The position numbers and the translations under genes are program-made. Below, one piece after another: positions 32,401-40,197 of a stretch of DNA of 64,000 nucleotides. Positions within the stretch are counted from its first letter, which is position 1; each line of letters starts with the position of its first letter. Under the pieces are notes generated by a model. That model was not told where the DNA came from, ran no database searches, and saw nothing but the letters and a program-made list of their open reading frames with translations. The DNA is from Sphaerisporangium viridialbum (lineage in GTDB: Bacteria > Actinomycetota > Actinomycetes > Streptosporangiales > Streptosporangiaceae): NCBI RefSeq assembly GCF_049674955.1, contig NZ_CP187232.1, positions 992,001 through 1,056,000 of the forward strand, written 5' to 3'.

Positions 32401-33177
32401 CTTGGCGGCCGTCCTGCCGAGGGTCCCGTTGGCGATCAACGGGGCCGAGTCCCATTCGGCCGCCCACGGCCCGGCGACCGCGCGGAGGGCGTCCATGTCC
32501 TTCACCCGGATCGTCGACCCGTGCTGCTCGATGAGGTCGGTGTGCGGGTGGGCGCAGGTGGCGCGGGACCCCTTGGGCCGCCACACGTGGAACGCGCGGG
32601 CCACGGCGACGCGGTCGACCCCGGCGAAGCTCGCGAGGTCGGTCTGCGTGAGCGGCGGGCCGATCACCACGCCGGTGCCCGAGGGGCGTCCGAAGCGCAG
32701 GGCCAGCTCGATCAGATGGAGGGCGATCCTGGCCGGCGCGCGCACGCCGGGACCGGGGGCGCGCCGCCGGGCGACGAGCACGCGGCGGTGGCCGAGGCTC
32801 TTCATCAGCGCGGCCCCCGCGGACAGCTCCTCGGCCAGGAAGTTCACGAACCTGTCCTTGGGGACCTGCAGGGCCCGCACGGCGGTCATGGTCTCGATGC
32901 GCCCCCGGTGCGGCCAGTCCCAGAGGGCGAGCTCGCCCTCCAGGTGACCGGGGCCGAAGATCTCGATGAGGGACTCGTCGCCGTCGGCCGAGCCGTACAC
33001 CTCCTTGGCGTATCCGTCGAGCAGGACGGTGACGCTGTCGGGCAGGGCGTCGCGGTCGCCGAGGGTCTCGCGGGCGGCGAACTCCCTGACCCAGCCGATG
33101 GCGTGCAGCGACTCGCGTTCGATGTGGCCGAGAAGGGACCAGAACGTGCCAGGTCCGCCGGGGTTGAAGTTGGTCAC
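29404..33177 (-). CDS. Crp-like sensor/HTH fused to STAND ATPase and TPR array
   Basis: 1257 residues. Residues about 15-135: cyclic nucleotide-binding-like jelly roll (VTVLLDGYAKEVYG, LIEIFGPGHLEGELALWDW). About 145-235: Crp-type winged HTH (PLTQTDLASFAGVDRVAVARAFHVW). About 285-620: STAND/NB-ARC ATPase with P-loop GMAGVGKSA (311-319), a hydrophobic strand LLIVVENAG and LPLALRI (GLPL-like). From about 735 to the end: roughly a dozen TPR repeats (HERGDGMGVGLDTMARI-like). GTG 33177 with GAGG upstream is preferred, because the longer frame would contain the palindrome and a TTGACA box. It is probably a transcription factor gated by a small ligand and ATP; the combination is unusual. Confidence 0.85.
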   Translation of the reverse strand: MTNFNPGGPGTFWSLLGHIERESLHAIGWVREFAARETLGDRDALPDSVTVLLDGYAKEVYGSADGDESLIEIFGPGHLEGELALWDWPHRGRIETMTAVRALQVPKDRFVNFLAEELSAGAALMKSLGHRRVLVARRRAPGPGVRAPARIALHLIELALRFGRPSGTGVVIGPPLTQTDLASFAGVDRVAVARAFHVWRPKGSRATCAHPHTDLIEQHGSTIRVKDMDALRAVAGPWAAEWDSAPLIANGTLGRTAAKRQVPAIRIPATGTGPAQLPPVVPCFTGRGAAIQTLDTMVTAANRPRAVIVEGMAGVGKSALATYWGQSVKDEHFSGGQLYLDLHGAPSRPLTTAEAIGQLLRGLGVSGHQMPVDEHELVSAYQRRLADRRLLIVVENAGENPELIRPLIPPSNRCLLLVTTQARLAGQPGLTRADGVEPLPLDVMAEEEAVQLMAAVLGPGDSRVRENPSDATRLVRQCAMLPLALRITAAKLVENPAEQIADTVRDLDGQDRLSKLAQDDEPRAAVRPAFEVSYRALPPDLRRTFRYLGLMTGPDVGAESCAALLDEAVPDTLRRLRALDRLHLVAGKEDPGDGRAERFMVHDLLLVFAKERVLLEDSESERTGAVRRLLTHYLATAMRAGDALGRPRRVLHDRAVSPPATSDAERERHFTWFESERRNVVAAAHQAARHGLHSYAFNLADAVYDFMTSRGYMRDVIDVHKAGLASAQAVDEWPATAQMLHHLAIAHRSIGQNVKALSYGEDARWGFRRLGDSLGEANALDNLADVRGVLGRYRLAIEHSEESLRLHRLADNKAGEAEALDTISQNLRRLGEYVSAEDHALRALSIRRAIKDGAGEAETLLNLARLHYFWGAPREAVVRGLQALSLRIDLAMRLDLGDEPQSADPYRELARIHRQLGLRDLARRDAEHALRVSRASGDRHGEGETLIILGKLLRDEGAHAEALSRLWRAVRLAHEIGHKRGEAEARAAIGVVYFKLGRYAESREHLNLALEIRREIADRAGEAQDLENLSRTLRRLARYEDALQHGLQALKLWRELDVPTGEARTLGGLARTYARLGLQQDALRAAETSLSIRERHGDGMGVGLDTMARIMLRMGRPEQALDKAVQAIRAIRETGDRQYEGSAVNNLARIFLALDRPDEAEKYAREALEIVKEAGDLREQAACRHTLGLISQHRGDHAGALRDLDENLRLHRETGNHSGQMEALRALRLSHEAIGNVREVQECEQRIHNIERWLGGS

Positions 33178-33267
33178 GTAGTGCCTCGCTGTGCTTGTCG
33201 GCGGCGGGGCGGGCACGCGCCGGGGTATGCGCGTGCTTACAGCGTGACGGTCCCCTCGGCGGCGGGC

Positions 33268-33283
33268 TGTGTCAATTGACACA
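33268..33283. promoter_or_regulatory. Perfect 16-bp palindrome, Crp-type architecture
   Basis: TGTGTCAATTGACACA lies 91 bp upstream of the Crp-STAND-TPR start codon and beside the end of mshD. Its TGTGn-N6-nCACA layout is that of Crp-family sites (consensus TGTGA-N6-TCACA). The minus strand within it also reads TTGACA. Autoregulation by the adjacent gene product is likely. Confidence 0.7.
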
Positions 33284-33294
33284 CGACGGCGGCT

Positions 33295-34224
33295 TCACCC
33301 GTGGCGGTACATCACGTCCACGTCCCACCGGGTGAAGCCGAGGGACTCGTAGAGGCGGATGGCCGAGGGGTTGTCCTCGTCGACGTAGAGCATGACCTGG
33401 TCGAGCCCGCGTGACCGCAGGTGCTCGAGCCCGGCCAGGGTGAGCGCCCGGCCGAGGCCGCTGCCCTGCTCCGCGGGGTCGACCCCCACGACGTACACCT
33501 CACCGATCGCCTTGTGCCCGCCGGGCCCTTCGTCGCCGTCGTGCACCTTGGTCCAGTGGAAGCCCGCGAGCCTCGGACCGCTCGGCGGCTCGCCCGGGCG
33601 GACGGCGAGGAAGAAGCCGTCCGGGTCGAACCACGGCTCCCGCTCGCGGAGCGCCAGGTCGTCCCTGGTCCATGAGCCCTGCTCCGGATGGTGGGCGAAC
33701 GCGCGCGCGTTCAGCGCCAGCCACGCCTCCTCGTCCGCGCCGGGCTCGAACGCGCGCAGCCGTACCCCCTCGGGCAGCTTCGCGGTGGGAAGCGGTTCGA
33801 GCAGCGAGCGGCGCATCCGCCAGAGGGACCGCACCCGGGTGAAGCCCGTGGAGACGGCCAGCCGGGCGGCCTCCGGGTGGTCGCCGTGCGCCCACAGGCG
33901 CAGCCGTCCGCCGCTCTCGGCCAGCGCCGCCTCGACCAGCCGCCGCCCGAGGCCCCGCCGGCGGTGGGACGGACGCACGACCAGCTCGCCGCTCGGACCC
34001 TCTGCCTCGTCGGCCGGGTCGACGTGCGCGAGGCCCGCCAGCGTGTCATCCTCGTAGAGCAGGATGGCCTTCGCGCCCGGGTCGCCGCCGTGGCGCAGGG
34101 TGAGCATGACATGTTCGTTGAGGGGCCGCACCGAGTCGGCTACGGTGGCGGCGTCGACCAGCGCGGCGACCGCCGCCATCTCCTGGTCGCCGAGTCGTTG
34201 CCGGATGTCCACACGGATGGTCAT
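33295..34224 (-). CDS. mshD: Mycothiol synthase
   Basis: 309 residues with two GNAT domains. It acetylates Cys-GlcN-Ins, the last step of mycothiol synthesis. N-terminal GNAT (RPSHRRRGLGRRLVEAAL) and C-terminal GNAT (VGVDPAEQGSGLGRALTLAG), the second with the intact acetyl-CoA loop; ends YESLGFTRWDVDVMYRHG as in MshD proteins. Next to glnR in this window as in mycobacteria, which supports the name. Confidence 0.92.
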   Translation of the reverse strand: MTIRVDIRQRLGDQEMAAVAALVDAATVADSVRPLNEHVMLTLRHGGDPGAKAILLYEDDTLAGLAHVDPADEAEGPSGELVVRPSHRRRGLGRRLVEAALAESGGRLRLWAHGDHPEAARLAVSTGFTRVRSLWRMRRSLLEPLPTAKLPEGVRLRAFEPGADEEAWLALNARAFAHHPEQGSWTRDDLALREREPWFDPDGFFLAVRPGEPPSGPRLAGFHWTKVHDGDEGPGGHKAIGEVYVVGVDPAEQGSGLGRALTLAGLEHLRSRGLDQVMLYVDEDNPSAIRLYESLGFTRWDVDVMYRHG

Positions 34225-34324
34225 GCTCGAACTCTAATCTGGCAGAAAACGCCATCAAGTCGTGGGGCATATCGTTACCTCTGGTTCGTTTTATGCTGGT
34301 GTTACGTCTCTAACCTCGATGGTT

Positions 34325-36037
34325 ATGACCTCACGATCGTTCACGCGGATCGCGGTCGCCGGCATAGTGGCGGCCACCGGCCTCGCCATCGTCGCCGGCC
34401 CCGCGTCCGCGAACCCGAAACCTCCGAAGCCTCCCGTGACGGTGCCCGTGCGGCTCGTCTCCATCAACGACTTCCACGGCAACCTGGAGCCCCCGACCGG
34501 TTCGAGTGGCGCGATCGTCAACGAGAGCGGGACGTCCGTGCCCGCCGGCGGCGCCGCCTACCTGGCGACCCACCTCAAGTCGCTGGTCAACAAGAACTCC
34601 GCCGTCGTGGCGGCCGGCGACCTGATCGGCGCCTCGCCGCTGATCTCGGCCGCGTACCACGACGAGCCGACCGTCGAGCTGCTCGGCAAGCTCGGCCTTG
34701 ACGTCTCCTCCGTCGGCAACCACGAGTTCGACGAGGGCCTCACCGAGCTCAAGCGCATCCAGAACGGCGGCTGCCACCCCACCGACGGCTGCTCCCCGGC
34801 CGGCAAGTGGAAGGGCGCCAAGTACGAGTACCTCGCGGCCAACGTCCTCAAGGAGAAGAGCGACAAGTACGCGCTCCCGCCGGTCGCCATCAAGAAGATC
34901 AACGGCGTCAAGGTCGGCTTCATCGGCCTGGTCACGCAGACCACGCCCACGATCGTGACCGCCGCCGGCATCGCCGGGCTGAAGTTCGACGAGGAGGTCG
35001 CCTCGGGCAACCGGGCGGCCGACCTCCTGCGGCGGGCGGGCGTCAAGGCCATCGTGGCCCTCGTCCACGAGGGTGACCAGATCACCCCGAACCAGAGCCC
35101 GGACGCCTGCCCGGTCACCCCGGGCGCGGGCAGCCGGATCGCCCAGGGCCTCAGCTCGGACGTCGACCTGGTCATCATGGGCCACTCGCACCAGGCCTAC
35201 ATCTGCAAGACCAAGGACCCGTCCGGCCAGGACCGCTTCTACACCCAGGGCTCGTCGTTCGGCCGCGTGCTGACGACGGTCGACTTCCAGGTGGACAAGA
35301 AGACGGGCGAGGTCGTCCGCTCCTCGGTCGTCGCCGACAACCACGTCGTCACCCGCGACGTCACGCCCGACCCGGCGATCACGACGTTCGTCCAGACCTG
35401 GAAGGACCGGGTCTCGACGGTCGCCAACAAGCCGATCGGCAAGATCACGGCTGACATCGGCCGGGCGGCCGGGCCCTCCGGCGAGACCGCCCTCGGCGAC
35501 CTGATCGCCGACGCGCAGCTCGAGAGCACGAAGACCGGCGGCAACGCCGAGATCGCGCTGATGAACCCGGGCGGCGTCCGCGCCGACCTGTCCTACGCCC
35601 AGAGCGGCTCCGAGGGCGACGGCGTCGTGACGTACGGCGAGGCGTTCACCGTGCAGCCGTTCAACAACCTCATGCAGGTCGTGACGCTGACCGGGGCCAA
35701 GCTCGACGCGCTGCTCGAGCAGCAGTGGCAGAGCGGCGGCTCGGTCGTGCGCATCCTGCAGCCGTCGGCGTCCCTGACCTACACGGTGAACCTGTCGCAG
35801 CCGATCGGCTCGCGGGTCTCCGACATCAAGATCAACGGGACTCCGGTCACGGACACCCAGTCGATCAGGGTCGCCGCCAACAACTTCCTCGTCGGCGGCG
35901 GAGACGGCTTCAGCGTCTTCAAGGACGGCACCGACCTGTGGAGCGGGCCGCTGGACATCGACGCGTTCGTGGCCTACCTGGGCGCGCACTCGCCGATCGC
36001 CCCGCCGGCCGTCAACCGCATCACCGTCGCCGGCTAG
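34325..36037 (+). CDS. Secreted 5'-nucleotidase/2',3'-cyclic phosphodiesterase-like metallophosphatase
   Basis: 570 residues from ATG 34325 (ATG 34319 also possible). Signal peptide SFTRIAVAGIVAATGLAIV...ASA. Metallophosphatase domain with LVSINDFHGNLE, AAGDLIGAS, GNHEFDEG and MGHSHQ, then the 5'-nucleotidase C-terminal domain with ALMNPGGVRADL and GEAFTVQPFNN. It hydrolyses nucleotides outside the cell for phosphate and nucleoside recovery. It is divergent from mshD with its own terminator. Confidence 0.92.
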   Translation: MTSRSFTRIAVAGIVAATGLAIVAGPASANPKPPKPPVTVPVRLVSINDFHGNLEPPTGSSGAIVNESGTSVPAGGAAYLATHLKSLVNKNSAVVAAGDLIGASPLISAAYHDEPTVELLGKLGLDVSSVGNHEFDEGLTELKRIQNGGCHPTDGCSPAGKWKGAKYEYLAANVLKEKSDKYALPPVAIKKINGVKVGFIGLVTQTTPTIVTAAGIAGLKFDEEVASGNRAADLLRRAGVKAIVALVHEGDQITPNQSPDACPVTPGAGSRIAQGLSSDVDLVIMGHSHQAYICKTKDPSGQDRFYTQGSSFGRVLTTVDFQVDKKTGEVVRSSVVADNHVVTRDVTPDPAITTFVQTWKDRVSTVANKPIGKITADIGRAAGPSGETALGDLIADAQLESTKTGGNAEIALMNPGGVRADLSYAQSGSEGDGVVTYGEAFTVQPFNNLMQVVTLTGAKLDALLEQQWQSGGSVVRILQPSASLTYTVNLSQPIGSRVSDIKINGTPVTDTQSIRVAANNFLVGGGDGFSVFKDGTDLWSGPLDIDAFVAYLGAHSPIAPPAVNRITVAG

Positions 36038-36057
36038 GCGTCATCACCTGAGAAACA

Positions 36058-36094
36058 GGGCTCGCTCCTCCGCACTGGTCGGGGGAGCGAGCCC
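36058..36094. terminator. Terminator between convergent nucleotidase and glnR
   Basis: 11-bp stem GGGCTCGCTCC / GGAGCGAGCCC followed by CTTTCT, between the ends of the plus-strand nucleotidase and minus-strand glnR. Confidence 0.85.
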
Positions 36095-36109
36095 CTTTCT
36101 CACCGGGTC

Positions 36110-36829
36110 TCAGTGGTGGGCGGGGGCCGGCTCGCGGTCCTCGACCTGCTCGCCGCCGCGGTCGGGCACGAAGCGGTACCCGACGTTGCGGACGGTGCCG
36201 ATCAGGGACTCGTACTCGGCGCCCAGCTTGGCGCGCAGCCGGCGCACGTGCACGTCGACGGTGCGGGTGCCGCCGAAGTAGTCGTATCCCCAGACCTCCT
36301 GCAGCAGCTGGGCGCGGGTGAAGACCCGTCCCGGGTGCTGCGCGAGGTACTTGAGGAGCTCGAACTCCTTGAAGGTCAGGTCAAGGGCGCGAGTGCGGAG
36401 CCGGGCGGTGTAGGTGGCCTCGTCGATCGAGAGATCGCCGCTGCGGATCTCGTCCGGCACCTCCTCGGTGGCGGCGATCGAGAGCCTGCCGACGGCGAGC
36501 CTGAGCCGTGCCTCGACCTCCGCGGGACCCGCCGTGTCGAGGAGAACGTCGTCGGCTCCCCACTCGGCGGTCATCGCGGCGAGGCCGCCTTCTGTGACGA
36601 TCACCATGAGCGGGCAGTCGATGCCCGTGGTGCGAAGGAGGCGGCAGAGGCTCTTGGCGTGCACGAGCTCCCTTCGCGCGTCCACCAGGACTGCGTCGGC
36701 CGGTGGTGCGTCGATAAGCGCGGACGCCTCCGCGGGAGCGACCCGAACCGAGTGGAGCAGCAGCCCGAGTGCGGGCAGCACCTCCGCTGAGGGCTCCAGA
36801 GCATTGGTGAGCAGGAGCAGGTTACTCAC
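36110..36829 (-). CDS. glnR: GlnR-type orphan response regulator
   Basis: 239 residues from GTG 36829, with AGGAGGT 5 nt upstream. Receiver-like domain (residues 1-115: SNLLLLTNALEPSAEVLPAL, ADAVLVDARREL) and an OmpR-type winged HTH (LTFKEFELLKYLAQHPGRVF, GTRTVDVHVRRLRAKLG). The sequence matches actinomycete GlnR, which acts without a cognate kinase and controls nitrogen genes (glnA, amtB, nirB and others). Neighbouring mshD agrees with mycobacterial synteny. Confidence 0.92.
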   Translation of the reverse strand: MSNLLLLTNALEPSAEVLPALGLLLHSVRVAPAEASALIDAPPADAVLVDARRELVHAKSLCRLLRTTGIDCPLMVIVTEGGLAAMTAEWGADDVLLDTAGPAEVEARLRLAVGRLSIAATEEVPDEIRSGDLSIDEATYTARLRTRALDLTFKEFELLKYLAQHPGRVFTRAQLLQEVWGYDYFGGTRTVDVHVRRLRAKLGAEYESLIGTVRNVGYRFVPDRGGEQVEDREPAPAHH

Positions 36830-37123
36830 AGCACCTCCTAATCCAGAGGCTGACCGGGGGGTGAGGCGACACAGCATCGCTCACGCACCGCATCCGCCTC
36901 CTCCCCGCGTTGTGACGGCGCCAGCCGTACAAACACGTAAAGGACCCGGGGGCTACGTCGCCCAGGTCCCGTCAGTACGTGAGGATAGCCCACAGGAAAG
37001 GCGCGTCCATAGTGCGTCATTCAGGTGAACGGTCCATCACGCGGGAAATAACCGTAACCATTCCCTCGCGGTGAGTGATTGACACTTTGTGCGGTACTCA
37101 TGAGTAGACGACGGAGGCGGCTG
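36830..37123. other. Divergent region glnR / MoaD-like gene
   Basis: No gene supported. It carries the glnR ribosome-binding site and promoters for both directions; ACCGTAACC-type words near 37051-37060 resemble parts of GlnR boxes but no full site is clear. Confidence 0.4.
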
Positions 37124-37381
37124 ATGGCAAGGGGTACGGTGCGCTACTGGGCGGCGGCCAAGGAGGCGGCCGGCGTCGCCGAGGAGCCGTTCGAGGCGGG
37201 CACGCTTGGTGACCTCGTGGCGAAAATCACACTAAAATATGAAAATCCCGATCTGGAGCGCGTTCTGGGACGTTCTTCATTTCTGGTGAACGGGAATCCG
37301 GCGGGCACCCGTGACCCCCACACGGTCGAGATACCGGAGGGCGCCACCGTGGAGGTGCTCCCGCCCTTCGCAGGGGGCTGA
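37124..37381 (+). CDS. MoaD/ThiS-family sulfur carrier protein
   Basis: 85 residues, beta-grasp fold, ending PPFAGG with the C-terminal GlyGly that is adenylated and thiocarboxylated. ATG 37124 has GGAGG 6 nt upstream. It carries sulfur for molybdopterin, thiamine or cysteine-type synthesis; the family cannot be fixed further. Nearby sulfur-transfer genes (rhodanese, SseC) fit. Confidence 0.85.
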   Translation: MARGTVRYWAAAKEAAGVAEEPFEAGTLGDLVAKITLKYENPDLERVLGRSSFLVNGNPAGTRDPHTVEIPEGATVEVLPPFAGG

Positions 37382-37499
37382 GCGGGCTCTTCCCGGCTTG
37401 TGGGGGAATGCCTGCTTGATACGCGTTTCGGGGGTATCGCCCAGGGGAGTAGGGCGACGCGGATACTGTCATCACAGGCGTACCCCCCGAAGGAGTCGG

Positions 37500-38177
37500 A
37501 TGCGCAAGCTGATCGTGTTCCTCATCTTGCTCGGCGTCCTTCTGGTCGTCGTCGACCGCGTGGCCGTGGCCGGCGTGCAGAGCGAGGTCTCCCGCCAGGT
37601 GGCGGCCCAGTACGACCTCGCCACGCCCCCCAAGGTCGAGGTGCGCGGCATCCCCTTCCTCACCCAGGCGATCTCCGGCCGCTACGAGGAGATCGCCGTC
37701 GCGATTGGGCCGATGACGACGCCCGACGGTGCGAAGATCTCGCGCATCGACGCGGTCCTGCACGGCGTGAACGCCCCGCTCATGGACCTCATCCAGGACT
37801 CCGCCAAGGCCGACATCCGCGCCGAGCGGGTCACCGGCACGGTGGTGATCTCGCGGCAGACCCTGGACGCCCGCGCGCCGCGCGGGCTCAAGGTGCAGGG
37901 CAACGGCGACGACACCCTGAACGTCACGGGCAAGCTCACGGTGGCAGGCATCTCCATCCCCGTCACGGCGAAGATGAAGATCGAGATCGTCAAGGGCGGC
38001 GTGCGGCTGACGCCCGAGAACGTCAACGGCATCCAGGTGCCGAACGCCACCCAGGCACTCAGTTTCACCGTGCCCGTCAAGGACCTGCCGCTGAACCTCA
38101 AGATCGAGAAAGTGCGCTCCACCCCCGAGGGCCTGGCCATCGACGGCACGGCGACGGACGTGCCGTTGCGTGGCTGA
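37500..38177 (+). CDS. DUF2993 (LmeA-like) exported lipid-binding protein
   Basis: 225 residues. N-terminal membrane anchor or signal (MRKLIVFLILLGVLLVVVD), then a DUF2993 domain with repeated beta strands. In mycobacteria the homologue LmeA binds phosphoinositides and acts in lipomannan maturation. ATG 37500 follows GAAGGAG. Same neighbourhood as in M. tuberculosis (Rv0817c). Confidence 0.85.
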   Translation: MRKLIVFLILLGVLLVVVDRVAVAGVQSEVSRQVAAQYDLATPPKVEVRGIPFLTQAISGRYEEIAVAIGPMTTPDGAKISRIDAVLHGVNAPLMDLIQDSAKADIRAERVTGTVVISRQTLDARAPRGLKVQGNGDDTLNVTGKLTVAGISIPVTAKMKIEIVKGGVRLTPENVNGIQVPNATQALSFTVPVKDLPLNLKIEKVRSTPEGLAIDGTATDVPLRG

Positions 38178-38721
38178 ACCGGACCGCGCCGCCGTACGTC
38201 ATGAGAATGTGAGCCCCGCCGGAACCGCCGACGAGCAGCTGATACGCACCCTCTTCGACGAGCACGCGGGGTCACTCTACGGTTACGTGTTGCGACTGAC
38301 GGGCGATCCGGGCAAGGCGGAGGACGTGGTACAGGAGACGCTGTTGCGGGCGTGGAAGCACCCCGACGTGCTGACCGACCGCCCCGTACGGGCGTGGCTG
38401 TTCACCGTCGCCCGCAACCTGGTCGTCGACCACCACCGCGCGCGCAGGTCCCGGCCGCAGGAGACCACGGACGAGGCCCTCGCCGTGATCCCCGCCGACG
38501 ACGAGCTGGAGCGTGCGGTGGAGTCCTGGGGGGTCGCCGACGCCATCGCGGACCTGCGGCCGGAGCACCGCGCGGTCTTGATGGAGACCTACTACCGCGG
38601 CCGGTCGGTCAAGGAGGCCGCCGAGGTGCTGGGCATCCCGGCGGGCACGGTCAAGTCGCGCACGTACTACGCGCTTCGCGCGCTGAAGCTCGCACTTGAG
38701 GAGCGGGGGCTCGCGCCATGA
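38170..38721 (+). CDS. ECF RNA polymerase sigma factor (SigL-like)
   Basis: 183 residues. Region 2 (LFDEHAGSLYGYVLRLTGDPGKAEDVVQ... with -10 helix RAWLFTVARNLVVDHHRAR) and region 4 (LRPEHRAVLMETYYRGRSVKEAAEVL... GTVKSRTYYALRAL). It overlaps the DUF2993 stop by 8 bp and is coupled to the zinc-binding anti-sigma gene. GTG 38211 is an alternative start. Similar pairs respond to oxidative or cell-envelope stress. Confidence 0.9.
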   Translation: MAEPDRAAVRHENVSPAGTADEQLIRTLFDEHAGSLYGYVLRLTGDPGKAEDVVQETLLRAWKHPDVLTDRPVRAWLFTVARNLVVDHHRARRSRPQETTDEALAVIPADDELERAVESWGVADAIADLRPEHRAVLMETYYRGRSVKEAAEVLGIPAGTVKSRTYYALRALKLALEERGLAP

Positions 38722-39506
38722 GCGCCTGTGAGGACGTACGGATGTCGCTCGGCGCGTACATGCTGGGCGCGCTGGACGCGGACGAGGCGGTCCAGGTCGA
38801 GGCGCATCTCGCGACCTGTCCCGACTGCCGCGCCGAGCTGGACGAGCTGAGCGGGCTCACCGCGCTGCTCGCCCGGGTCTCCGAGGAGGACATCGAGCAG
38901 GCGGCCAGCCCGCCGCACGCCGTCCTCGACCGCCTGATCTCCGCTTCGGCCAGGCGCCACCGGGTGAACAGGGTGGTGTTCGGCCTCGCGGCGTCCCTGG
39001 TGGCGGTCGTCCTCGGCGGTTCCGCCTGGCTGGCGGTGGGGCACTCGCCGGCCGCCGACACGACGGCCGCGGGCGCTCCGGCCGCGAGCAGCGCCCAAGG
39101 GAGCGCCGCCCAGCGGGCGGAGGACTCCCAGCGCACCGATCCCTTCGCCGCGAGCCCGCAGGCGTCGGCCATGCTCAAGGACGAACCGCTGCCGTCGAGG
39201 TCCCCCGTGGCCGCGTCGAACAGCAACGGCCGGGTTCGTGCCGAGCTGACCCTGACCCCGGGGGGCGAGGGCACGACCGTCGAGATCGTCCTGTCCGGCG
39301 TCCCGGCCGGTACGTCCTGCCGGGTGACCGCGGTCGGGACCGACGGCACCCAGTCCCCGGTCGGCAGTTGGACGGTCGACGCCGCCGACTACCGGAAAGG
39401 GCCCGCCACGTTCACCGGGCACACCGAGCTGACGATGGACCGCATCCGCGGGGTCGACATCCGCGCCTCCTCGGGCAAGCGCCTGCTGTGGGTCGGGAAG
39501 CCGTAG
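38718..39506 (+). CDS. Membrane anti-sigma factor with zinc-finger ZAS domain
   Basis: 262 residues. N-terminal ZAS motif HLATCPDC (HxxxCxxC) near residues 35-42, one membrane helix at about 95-115 (FGLAASLVAVVLGGSAWLAV) and an extracytoplasmic C-terminal domain. It binds the sigma factor encoded just upstream (4-bp overlap). The layout matches RslA, whose zinc site senses redox state. Confidence 0.9.
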   Translation: MSACEDVRMSLGAYMLGALDADEAVQVEAHLATCPDCRAELDELSGLTALLARVSEEDIEQAASPPHAVLDRLISASARRHRVNRVVFGLAASLVAVVLGGSAWLAVGHSPAADTTAAGAPAASSAQGSAAQRAEDSQRTDPFAASPQASAMLKDEPLPSRSPVAASNSNGRVRAELTLTPGGEGTTVEIVLSGVPAGTSCRVTAVGTDGTQSPVGSWTVDAADYRKGPATFTGHTELTMDRIRGVDIRASSGKRLLWVGKP

Positions 39507-39518
39507 GCGCCCACGGGA

Positions 39519-39992
39519 ATGGCGGCCGGGCGGCGGCTGTTGTCGCTGGCGATGACAGGCCTGGTGGTGCTCTGCGTGACGCTGGCCGCCGGTCTCGTCG
39601 CCGGGCTGGCGATGAGGCGGCGCGACGGAGCCATGCGCGCCGTTCGCGCCGTGAGGAGTGAGATGGACGTCGTGGCCGCCGGTGACCTCGGCGAGGAGCT
39701 GGGCGAGCGCGCCACGCTGGTGCAGTTCTCCACGGCCTTCTGCCAGCCCTGCCGGGCGACCCGGCGCATCCTGTCGGAGGTGTCCGGCATGGTGCCCGGC
39801 GTGCGGCACGTGGAGATCGACGCGGAGTCCCGGCTCGACCTGGTGCGGCGGTTCGACGTGATGCGCACGCCGACGGTCCTGGTGCTGGACGGGGCCGGAA
39901 AAGTGATCAAAAAGGCCTCCGGCCAACCGCGCAAGGTGGATGTGATCGCGGCCCTCGGGTTCGCGGCATCTCATGAATCGGACGCGACGTGA
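39519..39992 (+). CDS. Membrane-anchored thioredoxin-like protein
   Basis: 157 residues: one N-terminal membrane helix (LLSLAMTGLVVLCVTLAAGLV) and a thioredoxin fold with the redox pair in FSTAFCQPCRATRR and the cis-Pro segment VMRTPTVLVLD. It is probably an outward-facing thiol-disulfide oxidoreductase. The next block in this direction is the rhodanese/SseC operon, as ThiX-CysA-SseC in mycobacteria. Confidence 0.85.
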   Translation: MAAGRRLLSLAMTGLVVLCVTLAAGLVAGLAMRRRDGAMRAVRAVRSEMDVVAAGDLGEELGERATLVQFSTAFCQPCRATRRILSEVSGMVPGVRHVEIDAESRLDLVRRFDVMRTPTVLVLDGAGKVIKKASGQPRKVDVIAALGFAASHESDAT

Positions 39993-40024
39993 CAGATGGC
40001 AAGACGGCGAGTACTGTCGTGGAC

Positions 40025-40108
40025 ATGACACCCTCGACAGAGCTGCTGACGAAGCGGCGCGCGGTTGACTTCTGCCGCGTAGCCACCGCGCTCTGTCGTA
40101 TGGCCTGA
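40025..40108 (+). CDS. Cysteine-containing leader peptide
   Basis: 27 codons: MTPSTELLTKRRAVDFCRVA, then TALCRMA. The pattern of a basic (K/R)RR(A/H)VDxxRVA segment followed by a Cys near the end is that of actinobacterial leader peptides found upstream of sulfur-assimilation genes, where Cys codons are used for cysteine-responsive attenuation. It precedes a DUF4395-rhodanese-SseC operon. TACTGT 10 bp before the ATG could be a -10 box, making the transcript nearly leaderless. Confidence 0.75.
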   Translation: MTPSTELLTKRRAVDFCRVATALCRMA

Positions 40109-40197
40109 GGGCGATCTCGCGGTTTTCACCACCGCACCGCTCTGAATAGTGCCCGATCCATGCGTTTCCGGCACGATCCCTTCAGGAGCTTTCCGCC

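Noticed and set aside
30043..33279. 1078-codon plus-strand open frame opposite the Crp-STAND-TPR gene
   Set aside because: The minus frame has clear domains, while the plus frame is Gly/Val/Arg/Asp-rich without motifs; it is the usual antisense shadow of high-GC coding DNA. The same applies to long antisense frames over the dcd-mshD, nucleotidase, sigma and murT regions.
36838..37028. Short frames between glnR and the MoaD-like gene
   Set aside because: No ribosome-binding sites, no motifs, and they cross the expected divergent promoters.
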